From: Methylovirgula sp. HY1
GTDB lineage: Bacteria; Pseudomonadota; Alphaproteobacteria; Rhizobiales; Beijerinckiaceae
Length of the DNA: 64,000 bases
NCBI RefSeq assembly: GCF_019343105.1
Contig: NZ_CP073764.1
Span: forward strand, 2,592,001-2,656,000
Reading direction: 5' to 3'
Shown: positions 36,602-45,573 of the stretch, piece after piece
Layout of the letters: each line of letters begins with the position of its first letter
Numbering within the stretch: position 1 is the stretch's first letter
Position numbers and translations under genes: made by a program
The notes under the pieces: generated by a model
Databases searched by the model: none
What the model was told of the DNA's origin: nothing
Seen by the model: the letters and a program-made list of their open reading frames with translations, nothing else

Positions 36602-36646
36602 CTTGGGAAATTAAGTGACTTGGGAAATTAAGTGACTTGGGAGATC
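36579..36646. repeat. Four tandem 17-bp repeats spanning a stop codon
   Basis: AAGTGACTTGGGAAATT occurs at 36579-36595, 36596-36612 and 36613-36629 without change, and at 36630-36646 with the last bases altered to GAGATC. The coding stop (TGA, 36599-36601) is in the second unit. The extra units appear to be a recent slippage expansion of the gene's last bases. Confidence 0.95.
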
Positions 36647-36680
36647 AATCCCTGACGCCAAGGGCGTTCCGCTTCGCGTT

Positions 36681-37571
36681 CTACTCGGACGGGATGTCTT
36701 TGGTCTTGAGGGCGTCGGCGAGGCGCATCTTTGCCGAGCCCGGTGCTAAGGGCTTCTGCTGGCTTTCGTGCGGCGCCCAGCCGGATAGAAAGACGATTTC
36801 GAATGTCGCCCGAATGCGGCCGTCGGGATCGCTGAAACGTTCCGCGTAAATCTCCGCGGCGCGTAAAAAAATCTGCCGCTTCGCGGGCCGTCTCGCCCGC
36901 TCGACCAGCGTATTGGTCGCGCCCATGGCGCGTAGATCCGCGGCGAGCCTAAAGACATTTGCATAGCGTACCGTGAGCGATTCCGTATCGGCGACGGGCA
37001 AAGCAAAGCCCGCCCGTTGCAAGAGACCGCCCATGTCACGCACATCGGCAAAAGGCGCGACGCGCGGCGAGACGCCGCCGGAGATCTCGGCCTCGGCCAT
37101 GGCCATGGCTTGGCGCAATTCGTCCAGGCTGCGACCGCCGAGCATGGCGGCGAGAAAAAGCCCGTCGGGCTGCAATGCCCTGCGGATCTGGATGAGCGCG
37201 CCGGGCAGATCATTCACTTGATGCAGCGCCAGCGCCGAGACCGCGAGATCGCAGCTCTCGGACAGGAACGGCAAGGCCTCCTCATCGCCGACAAAAGCCA
37301 ATACGGGCGCGGCGCCGAGTACCGTAGGTAAAGCGCCAAGTCGGATGACCAGCGCGGCCTGATCGGCGCTGCTCAGCGTCTGCGCGAGCTGTGGCAATGG
37401 TGTGCCGATATCGACGATCTTGTGAAACCGGCGCTTGACCGTCGTGAGCCGCTGGCAAAGCTCTTCCACCGTCCACGTGAGGAGGAAGTCCGCCGCGCCC
37501 GCCGTGACGGCGCGGGCGAGCCTGCGGCGCTGAAGGGCGCGATCGAAGATCGGCGGCTGCTTGGCCATCAT
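36681..37571 (-). CDS. SAM-dependent methyltransferase-fold protein, NDUFAF5/BioC-like
   Basis: A 296-residue class I methyltransferase-fold protein. The start PPIFDRALQRRRLARA and the motif-I region FHKIVDIGTPLPQLAQTL, followed by SCDLAVSALALHQVNDLPGA and LIQIRRALQPDGLFLAAMLG, resemble the NDUFAF5 family that modifies complex I, and BioC. Motif I is IGTPLP rather than the Gly-rich DxGxGxG, so SAM binding may be weak. The ATG at 37571 follows GGATC; a TTG at 37586 is also possible. It is divergent from comF. Confidence 0.86.
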   Translation of the reverse strand: MMAKQPPIFDRALQRRRLARAVTAGAADFLLTWTVEELCQRLTTVKRRFHKIVDIGTPLPQLAQTLSSADQAALVIRLGALPTVLGAAPVLAFVGDEEALPFLSESCDLAVSALALHQVNDLPGALIQIRRALQPDGLFLAAMLGGRSLDELRQAMAMAEAEISGGVSPRVAPFADVRDMGGLLQRAGFALPVADTESLTVRYANVFRLAADLRAMGATNTLVERARRPAKRQIFLRAAEIYAERFSDPDGRIRATFEIVFLSGWAPHESQQKPLAPGSAKMRLADALKTKDIPSE

Positions 37572-37777
37572 GCGCTGATCCGACAAGCGAGTTTCGTTCG
37601 GTCCGTCATCTTATGCGGCGCGCCATCGCTGTCAGCGGATCGTGATGGGGCCATAGGCGCCGGTCTAATAGGATCTCCAATCGCAATTTCAGTCCCCGTG
37701 AACGGCGATCCTTCGGCGCATGTTCCCGAAGATGCACGACGCTGGCAAGCCGCGCGCAGCTGTCTTAAGCTCGACGC

Positions 37778-38644
37778 ATGGGTTCGAAAGACATATTTTT
37801 TTCGAGTAGCGCAGATCCGGCGGCGATTTCGACCGAAGCCGGCGCTGATCGGCGCGGGCGCCCGGGGATAACCGCTTGGCTTGCCGCGGCCGGGGCGCGC
37901 GGCCTCGCTACGGTGAGTGGCGTCACCCGCGTGGCGCTCGATCTTATCTATCCGCCGGCCTGTCTTTGCTGCCGCGGGGCGACAGCGGCGCATGGCGCGC
38001 TTTGCCCGGCCTGCTGGGGCCGGATCAATTTCATCGAAAAGCCCTTTTGCGACAGGCTCGGCATTCCTTTTGCCTATGATCTCGGCATCGAGGGCTTGTT
38101 GTCGCCCGAGGCCATGGCGCATCCGCCCGCCTATGCGCGCGCCCGCGCCGTGGCCCGGTTCGACGATGGTCCGGTGCGGCAACTGGTGCATCGGCTGAAA
38201 TATCATGACCGGATGGAACTCGCCGAACCGCTGGCAGCCTGGATGGCAAGGGCTGGAAGCGAGCTTCTGGCCGAAGCCGATCTCCTTGTCCCGATTCCGT
38301 TGCATCGGCGCCGGCTGATGTGGCGGCAGTTCAATCAGGCGCATCTGCTCGCCGCGGCGGTCGGACGTGCCTGCGGCCGCAAGGTCGATCCCTTTCTCCT
38401 CCGCCGGGTCAAGCGGACGGCGCCGCAGGTCGGCCTTTCGCGGGCCCAACGCGCGAGCAATGTGCAAGGTGCCTTTGCGGTGCCTGAAGAGGCAAGGCCG
38501 CGTGTCGAAGGCCGCGCCATCGTCCTCATCGACGATGTGCTGACTTCGGGAGCGACCCTCAATGCGGCGGCACGGGTGCTTCTGCGGGCCGGCGCAGCCC
38601 GCGTCGATGTGCTCGTCTTCGCCCGGGTTGTGACAGCAAGTTGA
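37778..38644 (+). CDS. comF: ComF family phosphoribosyltransferase-like protein
   Basis: A 288-residue ComF protein. An N-terminal four-Cys zinc site (CLCC and CPACW, about residues 63-83) precedes a type I phosphoribosyltransferase fold with the PRPP loop IVLIDDVLTSGATLNAAARV near the C-terminus and LVPIPLHRRRLMWRQFNQAH in the middle. In naturally competent bacteria ComF aids DNA uptake; elsewhere its role is unknown. It is followed 48 bp later by grxC, a frequent pairing in alphaproteobacteria. Confidence 0.92.
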   Translation: MGSKDIFFSSSADPAAISTEAGADRRGRPGITAWLAAAGARGLATVSGVTRVALDLIYPPACLCCRGATAAHGALCPACWGRINFIEKPFCDRLGIPFAYDLGIEGLLSPEAMAHPPAYARARAVARFDDGPVRQLVHRLKYHDRMELAEPLAAWMARAGSELLAEADLLVPIPLHRRRLMWRQFNQAHLLAAAVGRACGRKVDPFLLRRVKRTAPQVGLSRAQRASNVQGAFAVPEEARPRVEGRAIVLIDDVLTSGATLNAAARVLLRAGAARVDVLVFARVVTAS

Positions 38645-38692
38645 ATGCCCATATTGGCGGCAAAGCCGAATGACGTTTGAAAGGAAGTTTGG

Positions 38693-38968
38693 ATGCCGAC
38701 GCCGGTTGAAATCACGATCTATACGACGCAGACCTGTCCCTATTGCCGGCGGGCAAAGGAGCTGTTGCAGAAGAAGAATCTCGCTTATCAGGAAATCAGC
38801 GTCGACGGCGATTTCGAGGCGCGGGCGCAGATGACGAATCGCGCCAATGGCGCCAGCACCGTGCCGCAGATTTTCTTTGGCGATACGCATGTCGGGGGCT
38901 GCGACGATCTCTATGAGCTGCATTATGACGGCAAGCTCGATCTTCTGCTGGCTGATCTGGCCCGCTGA
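38693..38968 (+). CDS. grxC: Glutaredoxin 3
   Basis: A 91-residue dithiol glutaredoxin. The active site CPYC (residues 15-18) is in IYTTQTCPYCRRAKELL; the glutathione-binding TVPQIFFGDTHVGGCDDL carries the cis-Pro and the GG-CDD motif. It reduces disulfides and glutathionylated proteins with GSH. Probably in one transcript with comF. Confidence 0.96.
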   Translation: MPTPVEITIYTTQTCPYCRRAKELLQKKNLAYQEISVDGDFEARAQMTNRANGASTVPQIFFGDTHVGGCDDLYELHYDGKLDLLLADLAR

Positions 38969-38987
38969 GCGGGCGAGGCGCTTTTTT

Positions 38988-39091
38988 AGAACGCGGATAT
39001 ATCCGCTGTCTCACCAAGAACATGCTCCAAATCAATAAGCTGGAGCATGTTCTTGTCGGAGAGATCATTCAACTTTTCCGGAACATGCTCT
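38988..39091 (+). repeat. Copy of the dispersed palindromic repeat (104 bp, variant left end)
   Basis: Contains the palindrome GCGGATATATCCGC, then AGAACATGCTCC and GGAGCATGTTCT as a 12-bp-arm hairpin around the core AAATCAATAAGCT. The right half ends ACTTTTCCGGAACATGCTCT. Its last bases reach the stop codon of the unknown gene at 39090. Confidence 0.83.
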
Positions 39092-39359
39092 AGTCGCCAA
39101 CAACACTGCCGTCTGTCCGCACGACAGTCCCGGCTTGAATATGGCTCATAGATGGCTCCCAAACGCACGACGTAACCGCCTCATCTTGCCACGGCGACTT
39201 AAGGCCAATCGCGGTCGGCGCCCCGAGCCGGGTTTTATCGGCAACCAGGTCACGCGCTTCTTCCGGCGTGGCGGCGCTGGCCCAGATGCTGTCCTTTTCG
39301 GTTGAGTTTTTCCAAGATGGATGCTTTGGGTCGATCGGGTCTAGGCGATAGATATTCAT
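39090..39359 (-). CDS. Small conserved-looking protein of unknown function
   Basis: An 89-residue soluble protein starting MNIYRLDPIDPKHPSWKNST. It has even acidic/basic composition and no membrane segment or metal motif. The pattern STEKDSIWASAATPEEARDL followed by VADKTRLG suggests a small alpha/beta fold, but I do not recognise a family. It has a good ribosome-binding site (GGAG, 8 bp before the ATG at 39359), which supports a real gene. The stop abuts a copy of the dispersed repeat, so the C-terminus may have been trimmed by the insertion. Confidence 0.7.
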   Translation of the reverse strand: MNIYRLDPIDPKHPSWKNSTEKDSIWASAATPEEARDLVADKTRLGAPTAIGLKSPWQDEAVTSCVWEPSMSHIQAGTVVRTDGSVVGD

Positions 39360-39593
39360 TCGCTTTTCTCCGCAAAACACTCGGATCGGATTGTCTCTTG
39401 GTAGGAGGTGCGGTGCGGAGATTGCGCGCATCGTCCACAATATCCGCTTCGTCCCCTCTCATATAGCACGACGCGCCAGCGGCTGCTGCTTGTCGCGCGG
39501 CGACGTCATGATCATTTCGAGATTCGGTATGGCCGCTGGCGGAGATCCTGCTTATCATCGCCGCAGAGCTTCACCCGCCGGGGCGAGAAAATC

Positions 39594-39809
39594 GTGCCTT
39601 TCTATGTCTATGAAGTTGCCTCGATCAAGCATCGGGAAGAACGCAATTGGGACGATGAGCAGAAGGCCAGGGCGGCGCTCAAACATGTGGCGCGGCGGGC
39701 GCTGCAGAGTGGCGCCTCGAATGACGATCTGCTGGTCATGAGCCTCAGATCGAACGCCGAAAAGCTGTTCGAGGCAACCATTGGCGCGACGCTGAAGCCG
39801 GTCGCCTGA
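39594..39809 (+). CDS. Small hypothetical protein
   Basis: A 71-residue frame from GTG 39594: it starts MPFYVYEVASIKHREERNWD and ends EATIGATLKPVA. It is charged, predicted helical (EQKARAALKHVARRALQSGA) and has no known motif. The codon pattern is like the neighbours, and GGCGAGAA lies before the GTG. The frame is open upstream to 39408, but that part (Arg-rich) looks non-coding. No function can be assigned. Confidence 0.55.
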   Translation: MPFYVYEVASIKHREERNWDDEQKARAALKHVARRALQSGASNDDLLVMSLRSNAEKLFEATIGATLKPVA

Positions 39810-39934
39810 GCCGCCGCGTCAGCTTTAGGCAAGCATTTCGAGACCATGATGCCGGTCGCGGCCGCGATGCGCGCGGTCGCCGCGCTTTTGTCGCGCCGCG
39901 GATTTCCGCGCGCCTCCATCCCGGATCGGTTCGC

Positions 39935-41902
39935 ATGGCTTGGTCGTCGTCTCCTTCCGCTTTGGCGTCAGCCACTCCGTTCCCGGCTGTTTCGGATGCC
40001 GCCATCGACTCGGTGCTGAACGAAGCGGCGAATGCGTTTCGTTATGGCCAGATCGAAGAGGCGGTTGCACGCATACGGAGCCTCGTGGCCGATCTCGTCG
40101 GGAGTCCGGAGCGCTGCGATCTCGCCGGCCTCATCCTGCTTGGTGCTCAGTTGCCCGCTGAGGCGCTCGTCTGGTTCGAGCGGGCCCGCGCACTGCAGCC
40201 GAATTATTGGCAGGCCGCTTCGCATGCCGGTTCGGTGCTGCTGACCCTTGGCCGTCTCGACGAGGCGCTCAGCGCCCTCGACATGGCCGTCGGACAAGGC
40301 TTTGTCGATTCCGCGACCTATTATCATCGCGGTGTCGTTTTGCGGGCGCTCGGCCGGCGTGACGAAGCGATCGCTTCGCTCGATCAGGCTTTGCGCGTGG
40401 AGCCCGATTATCCCGATGCACTGCGCATCGGCGCTCTCATTCTGGCCGAGGCCGGCCGCGATGAACAGGCGTTGCAATTCTTCGAAGCGGCCCTGCGGTC
40501 GAAGCCGGATTTCTTCGAGGTTTTGCTGGAACGCGCCAATCTTCTGCGACAGCTCGAACGCTGTGACGAAGCGGTGGCCGCTTTTTCGCGGGGGCTCCAA
40601 CTGTTGCCCGGCAATGTCGCGCTTCTCAACAATCGCGGTGTCGTTTTCATCGATCTTGGCGATTTCGATGCGGCGCTCGCGGATTTCGATGCGGCGCTCG
40701 CCATTGACCCGGATTTGCCGGAGGCGGTGTTCAACCGGGGCACCGTGCTTTTACAGGAGAGCGATCCGGAAATCGCGCTTGCCGCCTTCGATCGGGCAAT
40801 TGCCTTGCGCCCGGTCTATCCCGACGCCTGGGTCGGGCGCGGCGTCGCCTTCAGAAAAATGGGCCAAATGGAGCCGGCGCTCGCAGCTTTCGATGTGGCG
40901 ATTGATCAAAAGCCAGACTCAGCCCATGCCCGGAACAATAAGGGTGGTGTGCAGTTGCTGCTGGGCGATTTCGAGAATGGCCTCGAAGGCTACGAATATC
41001 GCTGGATGACGGGCCTGACACATAAGTTCAAGCTGGAATTCCCGATCCCGGAATGGAGTGGCACGATCCGGCCAGGTGAGAAGCTCATCGTTTTCGATGA
41101 GCAGGGTATTGGCGACACGATCCAGTTCAGCCGTTATCTGCCACTGTTGGCCGAGGCCGGCGTCGAGATCACCTTTTTCTGCCGCAGCAAGGCTTTGCGT
41201 CTTTTGCGCTCGCTGCCTCAGGCGATCCGCTGCGTCGATTATTTCGGGCCGGAAGAGCATTTCGACAGCCAGATCGCTCTGTCGAGCCTGGTCCATGCAA
41301 GCGGCACGCGGGTTTCAACCATCCCGGCAAATGTGCCTTATCTCACGGCTGAACCGGCGCTCGTGGCCGTCTGGGCCGAGCGCTTGGCGCAAAGCGGAAA
41401 TATGCAGGATTTGAAGATCGGCATCTGCTGGGCCGGCAATCCCAATGTCCGCGCCGACCCGCGTCGTTCGGTCCCGCTCAAGGCTTTTCTGCCGCTCTGC
41501 GGACTCGAGGGTGTGCGTGTGATCAGCCTGCAGAAACATCATGGGCTCGACGAGATCGCGGCTCTGCCGGTAGGCACAAAGTTGGAGACGCTCGGCGACG
41601 CGTTCGACGGCGGCGAGGATGCATTCATCGATACGGCCGCGGTGATGCAGAATCTCGATCTGATCATTTCCTGCGATACGTCGACCGCGCATCTCGCCGG
41701 TGCGCTCGGCCGGCCCGTCTTCACGCTTCTGAAGCAGATTCCCGATTGGCGCTGGATGTTGGATCGCGCCGATTCGCCCTGGTATCCGACGATGCAGCTC
41801 TTCCGCCAGACCCGGCGCGGCGATTGGGACGAGGTTGTTGCACGTGTCGTTGCCGCCGTCGGTCAGATGCAGAAGGACAGGCGCAGCGCACTGTCGGCGT
41901 GA
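39935..41902 (+). CDS. TPR-repeat protein with C-terminal glycosyltransferase-9-like domain
   Basis: A 655-residue protein. Residues about 20-370 are a run of roughly nine TPR units (for example GVVLRALGRRDEAIASLDQA and GVVFIDLGDFDAALADFDAA). From about residue 370 a glycosyltransferase-family-9-like domain follows, with KLIVFDEQGIGDTIQFSRYL, CRSKALRLLRSL and DLIISCDTSTAHLAGALGRP (the nucleotide-sugar region). Such fusions occur in proteins modifying surface glycans or flagellin; the target is unknown. The gene holds a near-perfect 21-bp internal duplication at 40661-40702. The start (ATG 39935) has a weak ribosome-binding site. Confidence 0.9.
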   Translation: MAWSSSPSALASATPFPAVSDAAIDSVLNEAANAFRYGQIEEAVARIRSLVADLVGSPERCDLAGLILLGAQLPAEALVWFERARALQPNYWQAASHAGSVLLTLGRLDEALSALDMAVGQGFVDSATYYHRGVVLRALGRRDEAIASLDQALRVEPDYPDALRIGALILAEAGRDEQALQFFEAALRSKPDFFEVLLERANLLRQLERCDEAVAAFSRGLQLLPGNVALLNNRGVVFIDLGDFDAALADFDAALAIDPDLPEAVFNRGTVLLQESDPEIALAAFDRAIALRPVYPDAWVGRGVAFRKMGQMEPALAAFDVAIDQKPDSAHARNNKGGVQLLLGDFENGLEGYEYRWMTGLTHKFKLEFPIPEWSGTIRPGEKLIVFDEQGIGDTIQFSRYLPLLAEAGVEITFFCRSKALRLLRSLPQAIRCVDYFGPEEHFDSQIALSSLVHASGTRVSTIPANVPYLTAEPALVAVWAERLAQSGNMQDLKIGICWAGNPNVRADPRRSVPLKAFLPLCGLEGVRVISLQKHHGLDEIAALPVGTKLETLGDAFDGGEDAFIDTAAVMQNLDLIISCDTSTAHLAGALGRPVFTLLKQIPDWRWMLDRADSPWYPTMQLFRQTRRGDWDEVVARVVAAVGQMQKDRRSALSA

Positions 41903-41917
41903 TCACTCGCGGCCTGA

Positions 41918-41998
41918 GCAATGACGTGTTGCGTCATTGCATTCATGCTTGAAAAGACCCGGCCACGCGGGCCGCGAAGCGGATCCGCATGGCCGGGT
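41918..41998. terminator. Two hairpins after the TPR gene
   Basis: Hairpin one: GCAATGACG (41918-41926) and CGTCATTGC (41932-41940). Hairpin two: ACCCGGCCA (41957-41965) and TGGCCGGGT (41990-41998). They lie in the 207-bp space between the convergent TPR gene and nadC; neither has a clear T-tract, so they may act bidirectionally. Confidence 0.55.
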
Positions 41999-42109
41999 AA
42001 GGATGGAGGACGACTCCAGCGGCGCAATGCCGGCGGTTCCTTCTGACAAGCCGAGACCGTTCCATCGCGATGCCCCAACGATGGTTGGGCTCGAAAAGGT
42101 CGAAAAGAT

Positions 42110-42961
42110 TCAGCCGCAAAAATCGAGCCCGATATCGAGCACGGCTGCGCTATGCGTCAACCAGCCGATCGAGATGAGATCGACGCCGCTGGCGGCAATC
42201 GCTGCCGCCGTCTCGGGTGTGACGCGGCCGGAAGCTTCAGTGATCGCCCGTCCTCCGACCATGGCGACCGCTTGGGCGAGCGTCTCCGGCCCCATATTGT
42301 CGAGAAGCACGGCGTCGACGCCGATGGCGAGTGCTTCGGCGAGCTGATCGAGCGAATCGACTTCGATCTCGATCTTAACGAGATGCCCGATATTTTTCCG
42401 CGCCCGCTGCAGCGCTTCCGTCACGCCACCGGCGATCGCGACATGATTGTCCTTGATCAAGACCGCGTCATCGAGCCCGAAGCGATGATTATGGCCACCG
42501 CCCATGCGTACCGCATATTTCTCGATCGCGCGCAGGCCGGGCGTCGTCTTGCGTGTGCAGACGATCTGCGCCTTCGCGCCTTTGATCGCCGCGACGATGC
42601 CGGCGGTGGCGCTTGCAATGCCGCTTAAATGGCCGAGGAAATTGAGCCCGACGCGCTCCGCCGTGAGAATGCCTCTGGCCGGTCCCGAAACGGTGGCAAT
42701 GAGATCGCCCGGCGCCACTGCGCTGCCATCGGGTTTGGCAATCGCGAAGGCGATCGATGGATCGATCAGCTCGAAAGCGAGCCCCGCCAGATCGAGGCCG
42801 GCAATCACGCCATGCTGACGCGCGACGAGCACCGTCTCCGCCTTGGCGTCGGCGGGTACGATCGCATCGGTGGTGAGATCGCCAGCGCGTCCGAGATCTT
42901 CGAGCAGGGCATTGCGGACCAGAGGCTCCAGCATGATCCGCAAAAGCGGCGGTCGACTCAT
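42110..42961 (-). CDS. nadC: Nicotinate-nucleotide diphosphorylase (quinolinate phosphoribosyltransferase)
   Basis: A 283-residue enzyme that converts quinolinate plus PRPP to nicotinate mononucleotide. Family features: [36 protein letters not shown], the phosphate-binding [40 protein letters not shown], and [20 protein letters not shown]. The ATG at 42961 follows AAGGATC and begins 16 bp after the nadB stop. Last gene of the nadABC set. Confidence 0.96.
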   Translation of the reverse strand: MSRPPLLRIMLEPLVRNALLEDLGRAGDLTTDAIVPADAKAETVLVARQHGVIAGLDLAGLAFELIDPSIAFAIAKPDGSAVAPGDLIATVSGPARGILTAERVGLNFLGHLSGIASATAGIVAAIKGAKAQIVCTRKTTPGLRAIEKYAVRMGGGHNHRFGLDDAVLIKDNHVAIAGGVTEALQRARKNIGHLVKIEIEVDSLDQLAEALAIGVDAVLLDNMGPETLAQAVAMVGGRAITEASGRVTPETAAAIAASGVDLISIGWLTHSAAVLDIGLDFCG

Positions 42962-42977
42962 CGATGATCCTTGGGTG

Positions 42978-44510
42978 TCAGGCGACGAGATCGCGGCCGA
43001 GCGCACGCGTCGTCTCGAAACATTCGGTCATGTCGATCTCGCGCTTCCAGACACGCGTCTCATCATGATCTGGAAAATCGCTGCGGGCATGGGCGCCGCG
43101 GCTTTCGGTGCGCCGCAGAGCCGCCGTGACGATCATCAGTCCGACCAGCGCGGGATCAGCCGCCGGGCCATCGTCGGTCGCGAGCGGATAAAGCGCTGCC
43201 GCCGCGGCTTCGAGCGTTGCCTGATCGCGCATCACGCCGGCCGCGCGGGAGAGAATGGGCCGCACCGGATTGGGATCGCTGCGCGACGGCGGCAGGGTGT
43301 CGACGCTCGGAAGCGGCCGGCTGAGAGCGGGCTTGCCCTTGAGGCTTTCGGCGACGAAACGGCCGCAGACAGCCGCTTCCAAGAGCGAATTGCTGGCGAG
43401 CCGATTGGCGCCATGAAGCCCCGTGCAGGCCACTTCGCCGCAAGCCCACAGGCCTTCGAGCGAGCTGCGGCCTTCGAGATCCACTTTGATGCCGCCCATA
43501 TGATAATGCGCCGCCGGACGAATCGGGATGGGCTCGCGCATCGGATCGATTCCGGCGGCGGCGCAAAGCGCGGTGATCGCCGGAAAGCGCGTGTGGAAAT
43601 CGACGCCCTTCAGTTGCCGCGCGTCGAGATAGATGCGATGGCCGTCCATCATATGACGCCAGATCGCCCGCGCCACCACATCGCGCGGCGCGAGTTCGGC
43701 GCCGCGCACTTTCGTCATGAAGCGTTGGCCGGTTTCATCGACGAGTATGGCGCCTTCGCCGCGCACGGCCTCGCTGATGAGATTCAATGGAAAGCCGGCG
43801 GCATCGAGCGCGGTCGGATGAAATTGGACGAATTCGAGATCGGCGAGCACGGCCCCGGCGCGCGCAGCCAGCGCCAGGCCTTGGCCGAAAGAGCCCGCCG
43901 GATTCGTGCCATGCTGGAAAAGCCCAGCGATGCCGCCCGTCGCAAGGACGATGCGCCCGGTCGGCAAAAGCACGGGGCCGCAAGGGCCATTGGCGATAAG
44001 GCCGCTCACGGCGCCGTCTTCGGTGAGCAGGCGGCGGGCCGCGAGGCCTTCGATCAGCGTGATCGAGGGTGTCGCCCGCACCGCTTCGACGAGGGCGCGC
44101 ATGATTTCACGGCCAGAGGCATCGCCGCCAGCATGCACGATCCGATTGCGGCTATGCGCGGCTTCGAGGCCGAGCAGAAGCTTGCCGCCGGCATCGCGGT
44201 CGAACCGTACGCCAAAGCGGGCGAGGGCTTCGATCGCGGCGGGGCCGGAGCCAATGATGCGTTGAACGGCGGCCGCGTCGCAGAGCCCGTCGCCCGCGGC
44301 AAGCGTGTCGGCAATTTGCAGCGCCGGATCGTCATCGGCGCCCACCGCCGCCGCGACCCCACCTTGCGCCAGAGCGCTCGACGTCTCGATGCCGAGAGGA
44401 GACTTGCTCAACAGCACGACAGGCTCCGGCGCCATATGCAGCGCCGTCATGAGCCCGGCCAAGCCGCCACCGATGACGAGCGGACGCGAGTCGATGCTGT
44501 TGATGTCCAT
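42978..44510 (-). CDS. nadB: L-aspartate oxidase
   Basis: A 510-residue FAD enzyme that oxidises aspartate to iminoaspartate, the first step of de novo NAD synthesis. Dinucleotide-binding [15 protein letters not shown] is at the N-terminus, and the flavin-contact [19 protein letters not shown] and catalytic-region [20 protein letters not shown] are conserved, with [20 protein letters not shown] later. It starts 2 bp after the nadA stop, so translation is likely coupled. Confidence 0.96.
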   Translation of the reverse strand: MDINSIDSRPLVIGGGLAGLMTALHMAPEPVVLLSKSPLGIETSSALAQGGVAAAVGADDDPALQIADTLAAGDGLCDAAAVQRIIGSGPAAIEALARFGVRFDRDAGGKLLLGLEAAHSRNRIVHAGGDASGREIMRALVEAVRATPSITLIEGLAARRLLTEDGAVSGLIANGPCGPVLLPTGRIVLATGGIAGLFQHGTNPAGSFGQGLALAARAGAVLADLEFVQFHPTALDAAGFPLNLISEAVRGEGAILVDETGQRFMTKVRGAELAPRDVVARAIWRHMMDGHRIYLDARQLKGVDFHTRFPAITALCAAAGIDPMREPIPIRPAAHYHMGGIKVDLEGRSSLEGLWACGEVACTGLHGANRLASNSLLEAAVCGRFVAESLKGKPALSRPLPSVDTLPPSRSDPNPVRPILSRAAGVMRDQATLEAAAAALYPLATDDGPAADPALVGLMIVTAALRRTESRGAHARSDFPDHDETRVWKREIDMTECFETTRALGRDLVA

Positions 44511-44512
44511 GA

Positions 44513-45514
44513 TTACACCGCCAACATCCGCTCGACGGCGCGGCGCGCCGGCATGGCAATAGCGGGATCGATCGTCACCTCATGCTGTAAGGTTTCGAGC
44601 GAATGCCGGATGTTCTTCAGGGTGATCCGCTTCATATGCGGGCAGAGATTGCACGGGCGGATGAATTCGAGATCCGGATATTGGATCGCGATATTGTCGC
44701 TCATCGAGCATTCGGTCAAAAGCGCGAGGCGCTGCGGACGATGCTGGCCGACATAGGCGGAGATCGCTGCCGTCGAGCCGGAAAAGTCGGACGCCGCGAC
44801 GACCTCGGGCGGACATTCGGGGTGCGCCAGCACGACGACGCCTGGATGCGCTTCGCGCAATTCCGCGACTTCGGCGACGCCGAAGCGCTCGTGCACTTCG
44901 CAATGGCCGGCCCAGGTGATGATCTCGACGCCTGTCTCAGCGGCAATATTGCGCGCCAGATATTCGTCTGGGATCATGATGACCCGCGGCACGCCGAGCG
45001 ATTCGACGATCTTGCGGGCATTGCCCGAGGTGCAGCAAATATCCGACTCCGCCTTCACGGCGGCCGAAGTATTCACATAGGTGACGATCGGCACGCCGGG
45101 ATAGCGGCGGCGCAGGCCGCGGACATCTTCGGGGGTGATGGATTCGGCCAGCGAACAGCCGGCGGCGCTGTCGGGAATAAGGACTTTCTTTTCCGGATTG
45201 AGCAGCTTTGCCGTTTCCGCCATGAAATGGACACCGGCCAGCACAATGACATCGGCGTCGACCGTCATTGCCTCGCGCGCCAGCGCCAGCGAGTCGCCGA
45301 CGAGATCGGCGACGCAATGGAAGATCTCCGGGGTCTGATAATTATGCGCCAGAATGACCGCGTTACGCGTCGCCTTCAGGCGGAGGATCGCATCGATGTC
45401 GGCGGCGAAAATCGGCCATTCGAACGCGGGGATCGCATGGCGGACCTTTGCAAAAAGATCCTCCCGGCCGGGCGAAAAGGCCTCGCTGCGCGGCATGAGA
45501 GCTGACTGGGCCAT
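44513..45514 (-). CDS. nadA: Quinolinate synthase NadA
   Basis: A 333-residue [4Fe-4S] enzyme that condenses iminoaspartate with dihydroxyacetone phosphate to quinolinate. The three cluster cysteine regions are [24 protein letters not shown] and [14 protein letters not shown]. Other conserved parts are [20 protein letters not shown] and [14 protein letters not shown]. The ATG at 45514 has GGGGAG 9 bp upstream. It lies directly behind nadQ, with a candidate operator between them. Confidence 0.96.
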   Translation of the reverse strand: MAQSALMPRSEAFSPGREDLFAKVRHAIPAFEWPIFAADIDAILRLKATRNAVILAHNYQTPEIFHCVADLVGDSLALAREAMTVDADVIVLAGVHFMAETAKLLNPEKKVLIPDSAAGCSLAESITPEDVRGLRRRYPGVPIVTYVNTSAAVKAESDICCTSGNARKIVESLGVPRVIMIPDEYLARNIAAETGVEIITWAGHCEVHERFGVAEVAELREAHPGVVVLAHPECPPEVVAASDFSGSTAAISAYVGQHRPQRLALLTECSMSDNIAIQYPDLEFIRPCNLCPHMKRITLKNIRHSLETLQHEVTIDPAIAMPARRAVERMLAV

Positions 45515-45547
45515 GACATTATACTCCCCATGAGCATTATTATCTCA

Positions 45548-45566
45548 TATGCTGGGGTTGAGCATA
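45548..45566. promoter_or_regulatory. Candidate NadQ operator upstream of nadA
   Basis: TATGCT-GGGGTTG-AGCATA, a 6-bp-arm inverted repeat in the 59-bp gap between nadQ and nadA. A further ATGAGCAT copy lies at about 45533-45540, so several half-sites are present. NadQ controls nadABC in Hyphomicrobiales, and the site is in the right place, but I cannot confirm the motif against known NadQ sites from sequence alone. Confidence 0.5.
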
Positions 45567-45573
45567 AGTTTTG

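Noticed and set aside
42843..44756. 637-codon plus-strand frame opposite nadB
   Set aside because: Antisense to a complete L-aspartate oxidase within a coupled nad operon.
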